NCBI GenBank assembly: GCA_003665825.1
Contig: QPFY01000004.1
Span: 1,612,001-1,676,000, forward strand
Origin: Microbotryum silenes-acaulis
Taxonomy: Eukaryota > Basidiomycota > Microbotryomycetes > Microbotryales > Microbotryaceae
Reading direction: 5' to 3'
Length of the DNA stretch: 64,000 nucleotides
The notes below the pieces were generated by a model. The model saw only the letters and a list, made by a program, of their open reading frames with translations. It searched no databases and was not told the origin of the DNA. Of this stretch, positions 46,352 to 59,926 are shown one piece after another. The position numbers were made by a program, and so were the translations under genes. How positions within the stretch are numbered: position 1 is the stretch's first letter; every line of letters begins with the position of its first letter.

Positions 46352-49100
46352 ATGTCGTGTGTGGGCTTACATGCCTCTTCTTCGTCTATGTTCCCGCCCA
46401 GTCCCAGGACCTCGGGCTGTTGGCGTCGACCCCTCCAGCCGAGCGAGTTCTCGACCTCGACCGTCGGCATTCACACCAAATGGGTCGCCGCGCTCGCACC
46501 TCCAACGAGAGCCAAGCGGAATAATAAGGTCTCAGCTATACTCCCCGACCCATCGTCATGGTGGTCGAATGTCAAGGATTATGGCGCAAGGCTACCCCTG
46601 CTCATCAGGTTTGCCCGAGATCTCGCTCGATCGGACCGCAAGATTTTCGCCTCGATCGTGGCCCTTAATCTCGCTCAAGCCGCACTACCCGCCGCCGAGC
46701 TGTACCTATCAAGACGGATGATTGAATTGGCGTACTCCGTGGGGATAGGCGTCCCCCTGAACTGGAGAACATTCGGCCTCGCCTTTCTCGGCAGCTTGAC
46801 GACTACGATCACGTCCCGCCTCATTGACCGATGGAGCACTTTTTACGAGCAGCGTCTTCACTCGACCTTCTCACTTAGGATACAACAATCCATATTACGA
46901 CTCAACTTATCATTGACGCACGACGAGCTGGCTCTGCCGTCCACGCAGCGTCAACTTCAACTTCTAAAGGAGCTCGGAGGCTCCGACATTTATCGACGAA
47001 TATTCGACCCATTGGGGTTTTTCTCGGTCGCCAACGCAATCCTCTCGCTCGTTTTCAGTGGTGGGATGCTCTATTCTCAGCTCAACTCGAGGAATACATT
47101 CTACCTCGGCGTGTCGACGACGTTCATGGTCATCGAGGAATGGGACCGCTGGTTCGGCCAGGCCACCCCAACGATCGAGCACTACGATATCTCGAACGAC
47201 GCGTACCTCCGCTTTCAAGCCCTCTTCAAGATGGGGACATCGAGATCGTTAAGAAACGAGATCCGAATGCTCGGACTCGAATCGTATCTCTCCGATCAGG
47301 CCGCTACCTCGCTCCGAGAACTCGGGTCGACCTCGACCGTGATACCTTTGACAAACTCTTCACTGCGATGGACATCGATCATTACCCGCCTTTCGCGACC
47401 ACTTTCGATGGGTATCTTCATTATTCATACAGCGTTGTACAACGATGCTCAGTTGCTGAAGAATGGCACGACGGCGCTCACTTCATTTGCGGAAATGTCG
47501 ATCCTCGAATCGGCCGTTTGGGACCTCCGAATTCGATGCAGTCGACTCTCGAGCGATTTGAAGGATCTCAAGTCCGGCGCCGATCGGATTCAAGCATGGT
47601 ATGCTACTGAAGATGACGATTTTGCGTTCAAGAGGAAGGAAGTGGTCAGGCGGTACGAGTCTGTTGTTGCAGAAGGCCGGAGAGGTATGAAGATTGAGTT
47701 TCAGGAGGTTGGGTTGAGGTATCAGGGGTCCACCAACCGGGCGTTGGACCATGTCAGCTTTGCTGTAGAAGCGGGAGAGCTCGTGTAAGTCCCAAAAAAA
47801 CCGTCGCCGAGAAAAACCTCAACTGAACGGCCGTGCCTTCACAATTTGGTAGAGCCATCGTCGGGCACAACGGATCGGGCAAGACGAGCGTTGTCTCCCT
47901 TCTGACCCGGTACGTCCCCGACCGAGCCAGGGTTTCTTCGGATACGTTCTGACGTGGAGTCTCGCATCTTGTTTTCTCAGGTCTGAACGACCGACCTCTG
48001 GCCGAATACTCATCAATGGTCATGACGTGCACGAGTATGCCCCGAAGGATCTGGCATCCGTTTCGACCTTTACGACGCAGAACTCTCGTGAGTCGCGCCC
48101 AGAGTCAATGATTACTCTGCATCTATACACTGAGCTGACGAAATGGCTTCTCGATTTTCAGCTGTCCTTCCCATGACCATTCGAGAATATGTCTCGCTCG
48201 GATCGGTCGCTCACGCTCATCAGCCAGAACAGATCAAGCGAGCACTCCAAGCTTCGACTGCGGATCAAACCGTCGACTCGCTCACTGATGGATGGGAATC
48301 ATACGCCAGTGGGATGATGGGCTCTTCCCTTTCGACGTCGGATTGGAAACTTGCTGCGGTTGTCCAGCGCCCGCTTCCGCCACCTACTTTCGAGCTCTTG
48401 GACCCGGTCGAGGAGAATGCTACGGACTTGAGCCTCGATGGTGCCGAGGAGGTGACGAGCTTCACAATGCTGTCGAGTGGGACGACGATGGCCGATTCTT
48501 TGGGGTCCTTGAAGGAGGATACCAGAAAGACTGTTCGTGTAGGAACGACGGCGTATCCGATTCTGGTGGAGGGGATGGAAGCGACGGTGCATTTCCCGAA
48601 CCATTCGCCCGAAGCGTGTGTTCTATCGGGCGGTCAGGTTGGTTTGGCAAAAGTCATATCGATGTTCAACGAAAGAGGTTCTGACTCCACAATTCTAACT
48701 CGGGTTCTGCAGTGGCAGCGCATCACTTTAGCTCGGTCGTTGATGAACCCATGCCCCGATCTCCTCGTATGGGACGAACCCACGGCCGCACTGGATCCTC
48801 ATGCCGAAGCGCGTTTATATGACGAAATGCTTTCCAAGAAGGGTAAAGTGAGTCTGGAACCTCAAATGCATGGCGAACCCAGGACCATATCATATACTAA
48901 CATCCCTCCGATATTGTCTCGAAACTACCTGGCAGTCCACCATCATCTTCACGGCCCACCGTCTCAACATTTGCACCAAAGTCGATCGAGTCCTCGTTTT
49001 CGAGGGTGGTCGACTGGTCGAACAAGGGAGTCATGCAGAGTTGATGAAATTCGATCCGATGAAGGGGAGGTATCGGCGGTTATGGGATGCGCATTTGTGA
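46352..49100 (+). CDS. ABC half-transporter (TMD-NBD) with an inserted segment in the ATPase domain
   Basis: One long exon (46352-47785) carries an Arg-rich N-terminus and a weakly conserved membrane domain with helices around LLIRFARDLARSDRKIFASI, TFGLAFLGSLTTTITS and PLGFFSVANAILSLVFSG. The nucleotide-binding domain is spread over five smaller exons: Walker A GHNGSGKTS (about 47860), Q-loop FTTQNS, LPMTIREYVSLGS, signature LSGGQ (about 48626), Walker B LLVWDEPTAALD (about 48765) and H-loop FTAHR (about 48955). The usual DGW..LSGGQ distance is extended by about 90-100 residues rich in Ser, Thr and acidic residues. All catalytic motifs appear intact. Substrate unknown. Divergent TMD and single NBD suggest a homodimeric organelle or plasma-membrane pump. 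Confidence 0.8.
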
Positions 49101-50050
49101 AGCGCTCGATTTAGATCACGAATGTAGGGGGGGGAATCTAGGAGATCTATTGTCCCACAATTCGGAGGAGATAGCTTTTCCAAAGTGAAATCCCAATGCT
49201 GTCCTTCCCCTCAACTCAATGGCAAATGCAAGTCATCGCGAATGAAGCCCCTTTCTGGACTCGGATGTCCCGATTCCCGAGTCGCCGAATCGCACCGGCC
49301 GAAGCGAAGGCCAGCGCTGCCGCTGCGGCTCATAATCACCAAGTATTCATTGCCGCCGTTCGGAAGTTGGACTGGAAGACAGTGCTTGAGGCACTGGTGC
49401 GCCAACTTTCTGTACTTCTCCGTGATCAATCTGGTACGGCGGGGTTCGGGTAAAGCTTCGGCATCTGCCATCTCAGACTCTCAGTTCCTTTGTCTTTCAG
49501 GCGAGATCGACGTAGTACAAGCAGGGGGTAAAGTGGGCTGAAGCCTGACGCCACGCGCGAGAAATCACGCAGCCGTACACGCCGGCCTGCAGCGACCCCC
49601 ACACGGTCCCTCTCGCTCGCCCGATTTCCACCTTCACTGCCGCCACCGAAGCGGTCCCTCCTCGGCGTTCGCGTGCCCCAGACCAGAGACACTTGAAACT
49701 ACGTCATCTCAAAAGCTGAGCAACCTCATCTACTGAATTTCACCACGATCAGCTCGGCGTGCCGACTTGGGTGGCTTAGACTTGGCCCAACACGGCCGCG
49801 TGGGGTCGCACACGTGCCTCCGGACACCCCTTTTCGACACATACGTGCGACATCGCCACTTGGCCAAGACCAGGTCTCCTTCCGCTCGTGACATCCCCTC
49901 CTCTTGCTCTCAGTGCTGTGACTTTCCAGCCGACGATCTCGCCCGACGCCGACGGAACTCCACCCGCTGCAGTGTCGCCCATCGCCTTCGCCGCCTTGAG
50001 CCCCCAACGTCATACGTGCCTCGCCCGATTTCCGCGCTGGCCCTAGTCAC
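49101..50050. other. Intergenic region upstream of the CUE-CCCH-Smr gene
   Basis: About 950 bp. Short frames on both strands near 49196-49471 (85-86 codons each, overlapping antisense) look faintly protein-like but cannot both be real and neither is recognised. The 3' part is the promoter of the next gene. Confidence 0.35.
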
Positions 50051-50090
50051 CACTGCACACCACTGCACACCACTGCACACCACTGCGCAC
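50051..50090 (+). repeat. Four tandem 10-bp units ending one base before the start codon
   Basis: CACTGCACAC three times plus CACTGCGCAC occupy 50051-50090 exactly; ATG begins at 50092. The repeat therefore forms the last 40 bases of the 5' leader. Confidence 0.9.
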
Positions 50091-50091
50091 C

Positions 50092-53000
50092 ATGTCCACG
50101 CCCGACACCACTACCACCAGCAACAACCCTTACACCCATACCCGTGCCCTCCTTTCCTACCTCTTTCCGACCTATTCGACCTCCCCCTCCAATCCGAACA
50201 AGCCTGGCTTGGCGTCAAGCTCAAGTCCGCCCTCTAGCTCGACGTCGTCGTCGTCCGCGCCGGCGTTCCTCTCGTTGACGAGCTCGTCGACGCAGCAGCT
50301 CGAATTGTCCGTCCGACGCTTGGCCTTGGCCCAGAGTCGAGCTCATTCCCAGGTCAATAGTGCCAGCTCCAACTCCAACAGTGGGACCAGCAACGCCAGT
50401 GCCTCGGAGGAGGACGATGACGACGACGGCGACGACGATGACTCCCAGCGCGAATCGCAAGATGACGAGCCAAGTACTACGAACGAGGCCGCCGTCCCTT
50501 CCGCTGTCGCCGCGGTTACGGACGATGGGAATACGACTCCAAGTGGTCGAAATGAGATTGACCCTATCGAAGAACAAGAAAAGTGAGCTGCTTCGAGCGT
50601 ACCGCGACCGGGAAATGGGATCTGACGTCGTGTCTTTGATGCTTCCTCAGCCGAGTCAGGAGCGTCATTCGTTTGTTGGGCAACGATTCGATAGACGAAG
50701 ATGACAAGCCCGAAGAAATCAAGCGCTTGCTTTTATCTTCACTCGTGGCTCCTAACGACTCCGTCAGCCCATCATTCATCTCCTTCAAAATTCTGTCTTC
50801 TCGCTGACCCTTGCGCACTCGATCAACCCCCACTTGCTGAGCAGGCGCTTCCGAATCTGGATCCGATCATTCTCTCGCTTTTGCACCGCTACCGCGAGGA
50901 CTTGCATCCGTCTGGCAATCCGTTACCCCCTTTACCGAACCCCGGCTCAACGACCCCCTCTTCACGTCCTAGTGTCTCTCGCTCGTCGTCCTTTCGGCGA
51001 AACCTACCGAGCGGTCAATTGGGTGTCGCGAGCTCACGTGGTCCTTCGAACCCCACTGCGGCTTCGATCGCGCTGTCATCGAGTGTTAGCTCGACATCAT
51101 CCCGAAGTGCTCCCACAAGTCCCTTCCAGACGGCAAGCCCCAGCCTGGGCAGCTCGGCCCGTCACACGCCTTCGCATTCGCCATGGTCGTCGCCCCGTCC
51201 GATGGCCCTGTCGCTCGCGATGAGCGCCAACGCTCCCGAGTTCAAGTTCTCCGCCGGTGCGACCGAGTTCAGACCCGGTGGAGCGACAAGTCCGTTCAGT
51301 CTTCCCGGTGCTTCGTCACCTCTCATCCCTGGTACGCCCGATCGTGCTCAACTGGCGCAGGCGAACTGGGCCCTGGCCAACTCGCCCCTAGGGACGCCCA
51401 AGCTTGGGACTGCGCCTCCGAGCAACGGCGAAGGATCGAACGTGTCGTCACCGAGTTACTTCCCTCGAAATCTACCCCTACAGACATTGCATTCGAAATT
51501 GGCCAAACCTGTTCGACTACCTTGGCAGCAAGATGACGACGATGACGAGAATCCAGAAGAACCGAAGAATTACGATGACCCTCCTGGCGGTCCGGGGCAG
51601 CCCTATACCCCCGGTCCTGGTGGACCAAGCGGGTATGCTGGTGGGCCAATGTGGGATCGACAGGTGATGGGCGAAGGTCAGCGACGTTTCGTCAGTGGAC
51701 CTCCAACGTTCGTACCTCGAGGTCAATCACCGGCCTGGGACCCGCAGCATCAAGGCCGAACCGTACAGGGCGGATGGGACTTTATCGATGGCGAGGGCTT
51801 TGCCGATCCTTCGACTCCGACTCTCGAAGATGGATCGGGCATGTTTTTACCCGAGATGATGAACCCAGGTGACGCGTCTTCGATCGAATTCGCCAATTCG
51901 CTCGTCGGCGCGTCAGGGTTAGGAGCTATGGGCGCCTACAGTATGACCCCTTTCGATCACCTGTACTCCATTTTTGCGAGCTCGAACATCTCGCCTGAAC
52001 TGGTCGAGGATGTTTTGGCACAGACGGGGTACGACGTCGATCAAGCGATCGAGTATCTGATCGAGAACCCGCAGTTGATGAAAGGCTCCGGAGGAGAGGG
52101 AAGTGGGGTCGGACTGCTGCCCGGCGTCGAAGTCGCGCCGATGAACGAGGTCAGGACGACGGTCGCTGCGAGTGGTTCGAGACCTGTCATCATGTCGCGT
52201 GATTCGTACGACGCTTACCTAGGTGGTCGGGGCGGAGGTTTTGGAGGTGCTCAGCAACAGAGATGGCCTGGGCAACACGGAGGTATGCGAGGCCCCGACC
52301 CGTCGATGCAGGATAGTGGGAGGGGTGTAGGCGGCAGGGTTTGTCGATACTACCTCGCTGGCAATTGCTTGCGGAGCGATTGCAAATTCTCTCATGATGT
52401 GGGCAAGGCGGTTTGCAAGTAAGTTTCAGTGCTACCGTCTGCATGGTCTTTTGGTGACGAGCTTTTCCTGATCGGGCGGATCTTCCGCACACAGATTCTG
52501 GCTGCGGGGCCATTGCCTTAAGGGTGACGGACGCTGCGACTTTTTGCATTCGATTCCTCCGGTAAGTTGGATTGCGCAATGGCTTGGCTCTGTACCACAA
52601 GCTCATCGATATGGACTGTCACTCTAGATTATGCGAGCCGACTTTGAAGCTCGAGCTCGACGAAGAGACCAAGGCGGGTATGACGAGGCCGAACATATGG
52701 CACGGGACGATGGACCCGACCTCGACTTTCCCACCCTCGGCGAGATGCAAAATAATCGACGTGGGATGCCTGGGATCATCGGCGGTCGAGCAACGGTCGT
52801 ACTCGACCCGGCTAGGACTCGTTTCAGCGGTGCCGTCAAAATGGGGCCCAAATACTTGCCCTCGGCGATGGGGCAACCACCTCGTCCACCCGGTCCGCCG
52901 ACGATGGCGGGCGGTATTCGCCCGAGGCCGTCGGCACGCATCCCCTTGCGACCCCCGGCTCTCTTACCGACTTTGCCAACAGGTCCTGCACTTGCGGCTT

Positions 53001-53644
53001 TGTACTTGCGCTACAGGTCCTCGTTCCTCGAACTCGGTGCCAAGCGTAACAAGTGCTTGGCACGGGCTTCAGAGTGCTTCAAGAAGGGCGATGGCGCCGG
53101 CGCGCGCAAGTTCAGTCGAGAAGCGCAGGACTGGGGCCGACAAGTCTCGATCGAAGGTAGGGATGCAGCTGCTCGCATCTTGGCCGAGCGTAAGAGGTTG
53201 TTGAAAGAGGCGATACTGGAAGGTGGAACGCGTGGATCGACGGAAGACGCTGCCGATCGTCGCGTGCGCGGTCGAGAGATGGGCGGAACGATTTGCCTCG
53301 GCGTCGTGGCGCAACTGTCCGTACCTCGGCACAACTCGGGTGGGGACATTCATGATCTTCGATCCGAGGAACGAACGGAGGTCGCGCTCGATTTGCATGG
53401 CTTGCACACCGACGAGGCCATTTCTTTCTTGGGCGATTCGTTGATGGCTCTCGAACGGGAGAGGTTCCAAGGTATCGCATTCTACGTCATTGGACAAGCG
53501 AGGCATTCGGGGAAGAACGCAGGCGACGCGAGGGAAGCGGCGGGGAGGTTGAGGTTGGAACAGGCTTGCTGCGAATTCTTGAGCGACCAGGGCTGGGCAT
53601 GGCAAATGTTTAGTGGGGTGTTGGCCGTTGATGCGTTGCGGTGA
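50092..53644 (+). CDS. CUE, double CCCH zinc finger, DUF1771 and Smr domain protein (Cue2/N4BP2-like)
   Basis: Large Ser/Pro-rich protein (about 1100 residues). The N-terminal part is low-complexity with an acidic DDDDDGDDDD run. A CUE ubiquitin-binding domain lies at DHLYSIFASSNISPELVED and VDQAIEYLIENP (about 51960-52070). Two CCCH fingers follow: CRYYLAGNCLRSDCKFSH and, after an intron, CKFWLRGHCLKGDGRCDFLH. A DUF1771 helix (YLRYRSSFLELGAKRNKCLA) precedes the Smr domain with LDLHGLHTDEAISFL and the C-terminal GQARHSGKNAG. Yeast Cue2 (CUE plus Smr) cleaves mRNA at collided ribosomes; the LDLHGLH motif is the nuclease/binding core. CCCH fingers are an added RNA-binding feature of the fungal family. 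Confidence 0.88.
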
Positions 53645-54124
53645 ACTTGTGCGCAGAAGCTCGGAAAGGCTTCTCTTATAAAGACTTGGGCGGAAGGCCA
53701 TAGATGCTTGTACACTGTTTGAAACAAAGACCGTTACTCAGTCCTTTCTACTGCAAATATACCCGACTACATAAGCTTGACCACAGCGCGAGAAGGCTCT
53801 GGAAGGCACGAGTGCTCAGGAATCACGTGCGCAGCAGTCGCCCAGCGAAGGGCAGGGCTTCGCAGCGTAGATAATGCGATACTTCACAGGCGACGACTGT
53901 TCTCACTTGAGGGACAGGAGACGGAGAGTGCGGTGGCATGATGCGTAAGATGGGTTTACAACAGCGGCTAGCCGACCGAGCTAAAGAAAGCAAACTACAA
54001 ACAAGGCAAAAGAGACGGCCATCAAAGAGTGGCTCCCCATTAAACCCTTTCTCCTCGCTCCAACTGAAATACGAAATGACAACGTCCTTCTTTCCATCAT
54101 CCTTCCGTCGAATAGCAGAAGCGC
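53645..54124. other. Convergent intergenic region, Smr gene / histone H3
   Basis: 480 bp holding two 3' UTRs. No gene or strong repeat seen. Confidence 0.4.
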
Positions 54125-55506
<1,382 letters not shown>

Positions 55507-56192
55507 ACCAATCGACTGCTGTCCCCCCCCTTCTCCCCTCGAATGGGCTTTGTGGCTTGTCTGTTGCGGCGCGATCACATTGTTGTTCTTCATCTCCTAC
55601 TTTCGTATTTCACTCCCACCTGTGTAATCATTCCTACCTTTTCGCGCTGCCGCGCACCGCATCCCCCAATCCTTCCCTGCTGCCGTTCGCCTAAGAAACC
55701 CGAGAGCTGCCTCCGCTGCATGATGGCATTCAAGGATCTCATCTGACGTTTCCCCGAACGACATCGCCCTGCCAGACCAGTGCGATCGGTGCAATTTCTA
55801 CGATGTGTCAGTCTTAAGTCGAGGAGTCACGATTGCGCCGCCTTTTTTCGGTAATTTTCGTCAAGCCTCTTGTCTCGCTCCCCCATGGCCTGAGAAGATC
55901 ATATTTTTCGGTTCAGTCACCATTTCATAAAAGAAAGCGACCTACTTACCTTGGAAGGTGGTCGGGGATGAGGTCACACTGCACCGCTCGTCGGAAACGC
56001 GGTTCTGTAGACTGGACGCGTATCATGACGGACGTTCACGTCGCACGCGCCAACATCGTGTCTGGTCGGATCTGCTGGAGCCTCCTCCACCCTTTCCCCC
56101 ACCCCACTCTCCACTCTGCGCTCCCACGTAAGCATAGCGCCAGTGTAACGCCTCGTCCTAGGAGGCAGGTCCACGGCGCGGTCGGCTCGATA
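55507..56192. promoter_or_regulatory. Histone H4 3' region and CLC promoter
   Basis: 686 bp. C-rich stretches just after the H4 stop (55522-55539). The open frame at 55833-56192 precedes and is in frame with the CLC start but has no ATG that looks functional. No other feature. Confidence 0.4.
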
Positions 56193-59100
56193 ATGAGCGG
56201 GGCCGACGTCTATCGTCCGCAGCATTCGGTACAGGACTCGCTCAGCTCCGAACCTGGCAACTGGCCCGACACGCCCGGCTCGTCGCGACCGTCAGTTCCC
56301 AGCCTATGCGAGTCTCGAGTAGCTGAGGTACAGACGTGCTGACCTGTTCACCAATCGTAGCAGACCTTCGGCGCAATCGACACCTGACCGGACGCGCAAA
56401 GGCAGTCGGGTACACTTCAAGCTGAGCCCGATCCCGAACGGCCTTCGCACGAGCTCGGATGCAGCCACTGCAGCTGCTGCGGGAACAGGAGGCTCATCAC
56501 CGTCGTCTCTTTACTCGCGTAGGAGTAGGATCAAGGGAGAGAATCACAGCTCGATTGACTGGAGCCACGAGTATGCAAAGGAACGCATACGCAAGCAGGC
56601 ACTGCAGCAAGTGCTCGGAGTCAGGTGAGTGAGCCAGCAGAGCAGGAGCCCCACACGCCGGCCCCGTTCGCAGTCCCCATTGCGCAAGGTCGACAACGCG
56701 CTGAAGGTGATCACCTACCATGTACAACAGAGGTATCTTGACGCGCATCTGGGACACGACAATACCATGGATCGTCGTCGTCGCCACCGGACTGGCCACC
56801 GGACTCGTCGCTTCGTGTCTCGACATTCTCAGTGCTTGGTTGTCCGATCTGCGCACCGGCAAATGCTCCGACGCGTGGTGGTTGTCTGAAGCGGCTTGCT
56901 GTACTGGACTGGATCGTAGGTCTCATTCCTCTCGTTCTCTGTACCCGCGCTCCTGCTTACTTCCTACACCCTTGCAGCGACCGACACTTGCAACTCTTGG
57001 CGTACATGGGCACAGATCGCAGGCGGCAACGAACCAGGACAGCGGGTCGTCTTGAAAGCAGTAACGCAATACAGCGTCTACATGGTCCTTGCGGTGAGAT
57101 GATGACCGACTGAGATTACGCATGTGGCTTGGGGCCCTGATCAGAACTATCGTTCCTCGGGGCGGCAAAATCAGGTTGCTTTCGCAGTGGTGGCTTCGTT
57201 CTTTGTACAAGTGTACGCTCCCTACGCCTTTCACACCGGGATACCCGAAATCAAGGCAATCCTTGGCGGTTACATCCTCAAGGGTTTTTTGTCACCAATG
57301 GTCCTGCTTGTCAAGTCGCTCGGACTACCTCTCGCTGTAGCATCCGGCTTGCAGCTCGGCAAAGTGAGTCTGAGCGTTCAATCGAGCAACTGCAGGAACT
57401 GATCTTGGGATCGATTGTCTCTGTCCGGGACTAGGAAGGACCACTTGTGCATGTCAGCTGTTCGATTGGTGACCTGATGCTGAGACCGTTTCGGAAACTG
57501 AGGCAGAATGAGGGTTTGTCCGATCTTCCCTGTGCTTGGCCAGCGATTATAGCTGACCGCGCCATTGTTCGACAGCCCGTTCCCGTGAGATATTGTCGGC
57601 GGCAGCTGCTGCGGGTGTTTCTGTGGCTTTCGGAGCACCGTTGGGAGGCGTACTATTCTCCTTGGGTGCGTGACGATGAATTACGGCGGTCCGCTAGCTC
57701 TCTGTTCGTGGCTGATGGATCGTCGACTTCCGTTGCCGAGCACAGAAGAGATTTCGACCTTCTTCCCCGGCTCGACTCTTTGGCAATCCTTTGTCTGCGC
57801 AGTCGTCGCCGCAATCACCCTCCAATACATTGATCCTTTCAACACCGGCAAGCTTGTTCTCTTTCAAGTCACCTCGTCGCAAGTGTGGAGAGGTTTCGAG
57901 CTTATCCCTTGGTTGGGTCTTGGCGTATTCGGAGGTCTATGGGGTGCTTGGCTCATTCGATTGAACGAGGAGTGGGAGCGGATGCGGCGAGCATCGGGGC
58001 TGTACAAGTGGCCCGTCTCGGAAGTCGCCGTTCTCGCCCTCTTCACCGCTATCGTCAGCTACCTGCTCATCTTTATGCGTATCCCCAACGCCGAACTTGT
58101 CGTCAACCTTTTTCAAGATTGCAGTGGACCCGACGACTATGGTCTCTGCGAGTGAGTTCACCGAACAATGGCTTCAAATTTGCTCCTGTCGTACTGACAC
58201 AAGTGTCGCTGAACGTTCGCAGCATCTCCAAGACCCCCTCGCTCGTTTTCCTCCTACTCGTCACCGCCTTCTCCAAAACGCTTCTCACGGCCGTCACCTT
58301 CGGCGCCTCCTTGCCGGCTGGGATCTTCATGCCGTCGCTGACCATAGGCGCTTGCGTCGGTCGTGCCGTCGGTTTGATCATGGCTTCGATTCAACGTGCG
58401 AATGCGGGCACGTGGCTCTTCTCCAGCTGCCCGCCTGATGGACCTTGTATCTCGCCTCCGGTGTACGCCGTCATCGGCGCAGCGAGTGCGCTTGGCGGAG
58501 TGACGAGGATGACCATCAGTTTGGTGCGCACGGCAGCCGAAAACGGTTCAAGAATGAGAGACTCACAGAACTGATATGCCGGCCTCCTTGGCTTGCTCGT
58601 GCAGGTTGTCATCCTCTTCGAGTTGACGGGTGCGATCGAGCTCGTCCTTCAAGTCATGTTGGCCGTCATGGTGGCCAAGTTCACAGGCGACTTCTTCTCC
58701 AAAGATGGGATCTATGAGAGTCAGTCCTTCACCCCGTCTTCGAATTATCTCAGCAGAATATTCAGGCTTAAAGAGAGCTCTCCGTGCAGCTTGGATCATC
58801 CTTCGCAATTACCCTTTCTTGAACAACAAGGTCGAATACCGGCAGGATACGATCACTGCACGGGATGTTATGACCCAGATTAAGAACATCGTTTACGTCA
58901 GCGACGAAGGGTGGACCATCGATCAACTGGGTAAGTCACACCCCACGGAAAGAATCGCGTTCAACTGCGGTGCATGACCAGACTAAAAAGATTTGTTCGG
59001 ACACCCCAATCGCAGAATCGATGTTAGCTACCGAAGGTTATCGAGGATTCCCTATCGTCCGAACCCTCCGAGATCGCATCGTGATCGGGCACATCACCCG

Positions 59101-59798
59101 ACTCGAACTCATCTCCGCTCTTGAACAAATCGCCCTCGAACCAACTATCAAAGGGACGACGAAGTGTTACTTTTCGCGGAAACCCAATATGGAAGGAAGG
59201 CAGGTTGGACCGAATGCACCTTTTGAGGAGGAGGGTGCGAAGAAGGTAAGAAGAGAAGGGGTGGAGGAGAATGAGGATGAAGCATGTTGGATCAGTTTAG
59301 CTGCTTGGGTCGACGAGGTCAGTTTCAGTTATTTTGCTTTCGGAGGAGAAGGTACGGAGGATTACACGTGCTGAGTGTTGATTCGGTTTCGCTTTTGGCA
59401 ATTCCTCGCACGGCGCACAGATCCCGATCACGATGAATCAGGATACGCCGATGGAAGTGGTCGTGCAGATGTTCGGACGATTGGGCTTGCGATGTGTGCT
59501 TCTCACAAAGCAGGGGGCCTTGCGAGGGATCCTTACCAAGATGGTACGTCGAGGCATTTTTTTCTTTTCAGGCACTCATCGATCCTAGGCTGACAAATTT
59601 CTTCGGCTCGGCGTTGGGCAGGATCTTCATGCCCACATGCACCCCTTCTCTGACGCGCCCGATCGATCGGCGACGTGGAAGACCGCCGTCACAGCACGAG
59701 CAAGGCAGACCCAAAATGCATCCGAAGAAGCCTACCAAGATGCTCGGGATCTGCGGCGCGACGTGGAGGAAGACAATGCTCGGAGAGCCCCTCTATGA
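56193..59798 (+). CDS. CLC-family chloride channel/antiporter (Gef1/ClC-3-like)
   Basis: Moves chloride, probably in exchange for protons, across vacuolar or Golgi membranes. The cytosolic N-terminus begins [16 protein letters not shown]. Membrane helices start [20 protein letters not shown]. The selectivity and gating motifs are [35 protein letters not shown] (gating glutamate present) and [17 protein letters not shown], followed by [18 protein letters not shown] gap between introns puts [17 protein letters not shown] near 57620. Two CBS domains follow ([39 protein letters not shown]). The end is [17 protein letters not shown]. About a dozen exons. The first ion-binding loop has HTGIPE where GSGIPE is usual. 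Confidence 0.92.
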
Positions 59799-59926
59799 TT
59801 GACGCGGGGGGGCCACAGTCTTTGCAAGAGACATGTCTTCTTGAGGTGCTAACTTTCCTAATAGAAATACACTTGATTTGCGCTTGTAATACTGCCTTGC
59901 TACGTAATGACACCAAAAAGGATGGC

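Noticed and set aside
49196..49471. Two antisense frames of 85-86 codons
   Set aside because: Mutually exclusive, no family recognised, and the + frame does not splice cleanly to a following exon.
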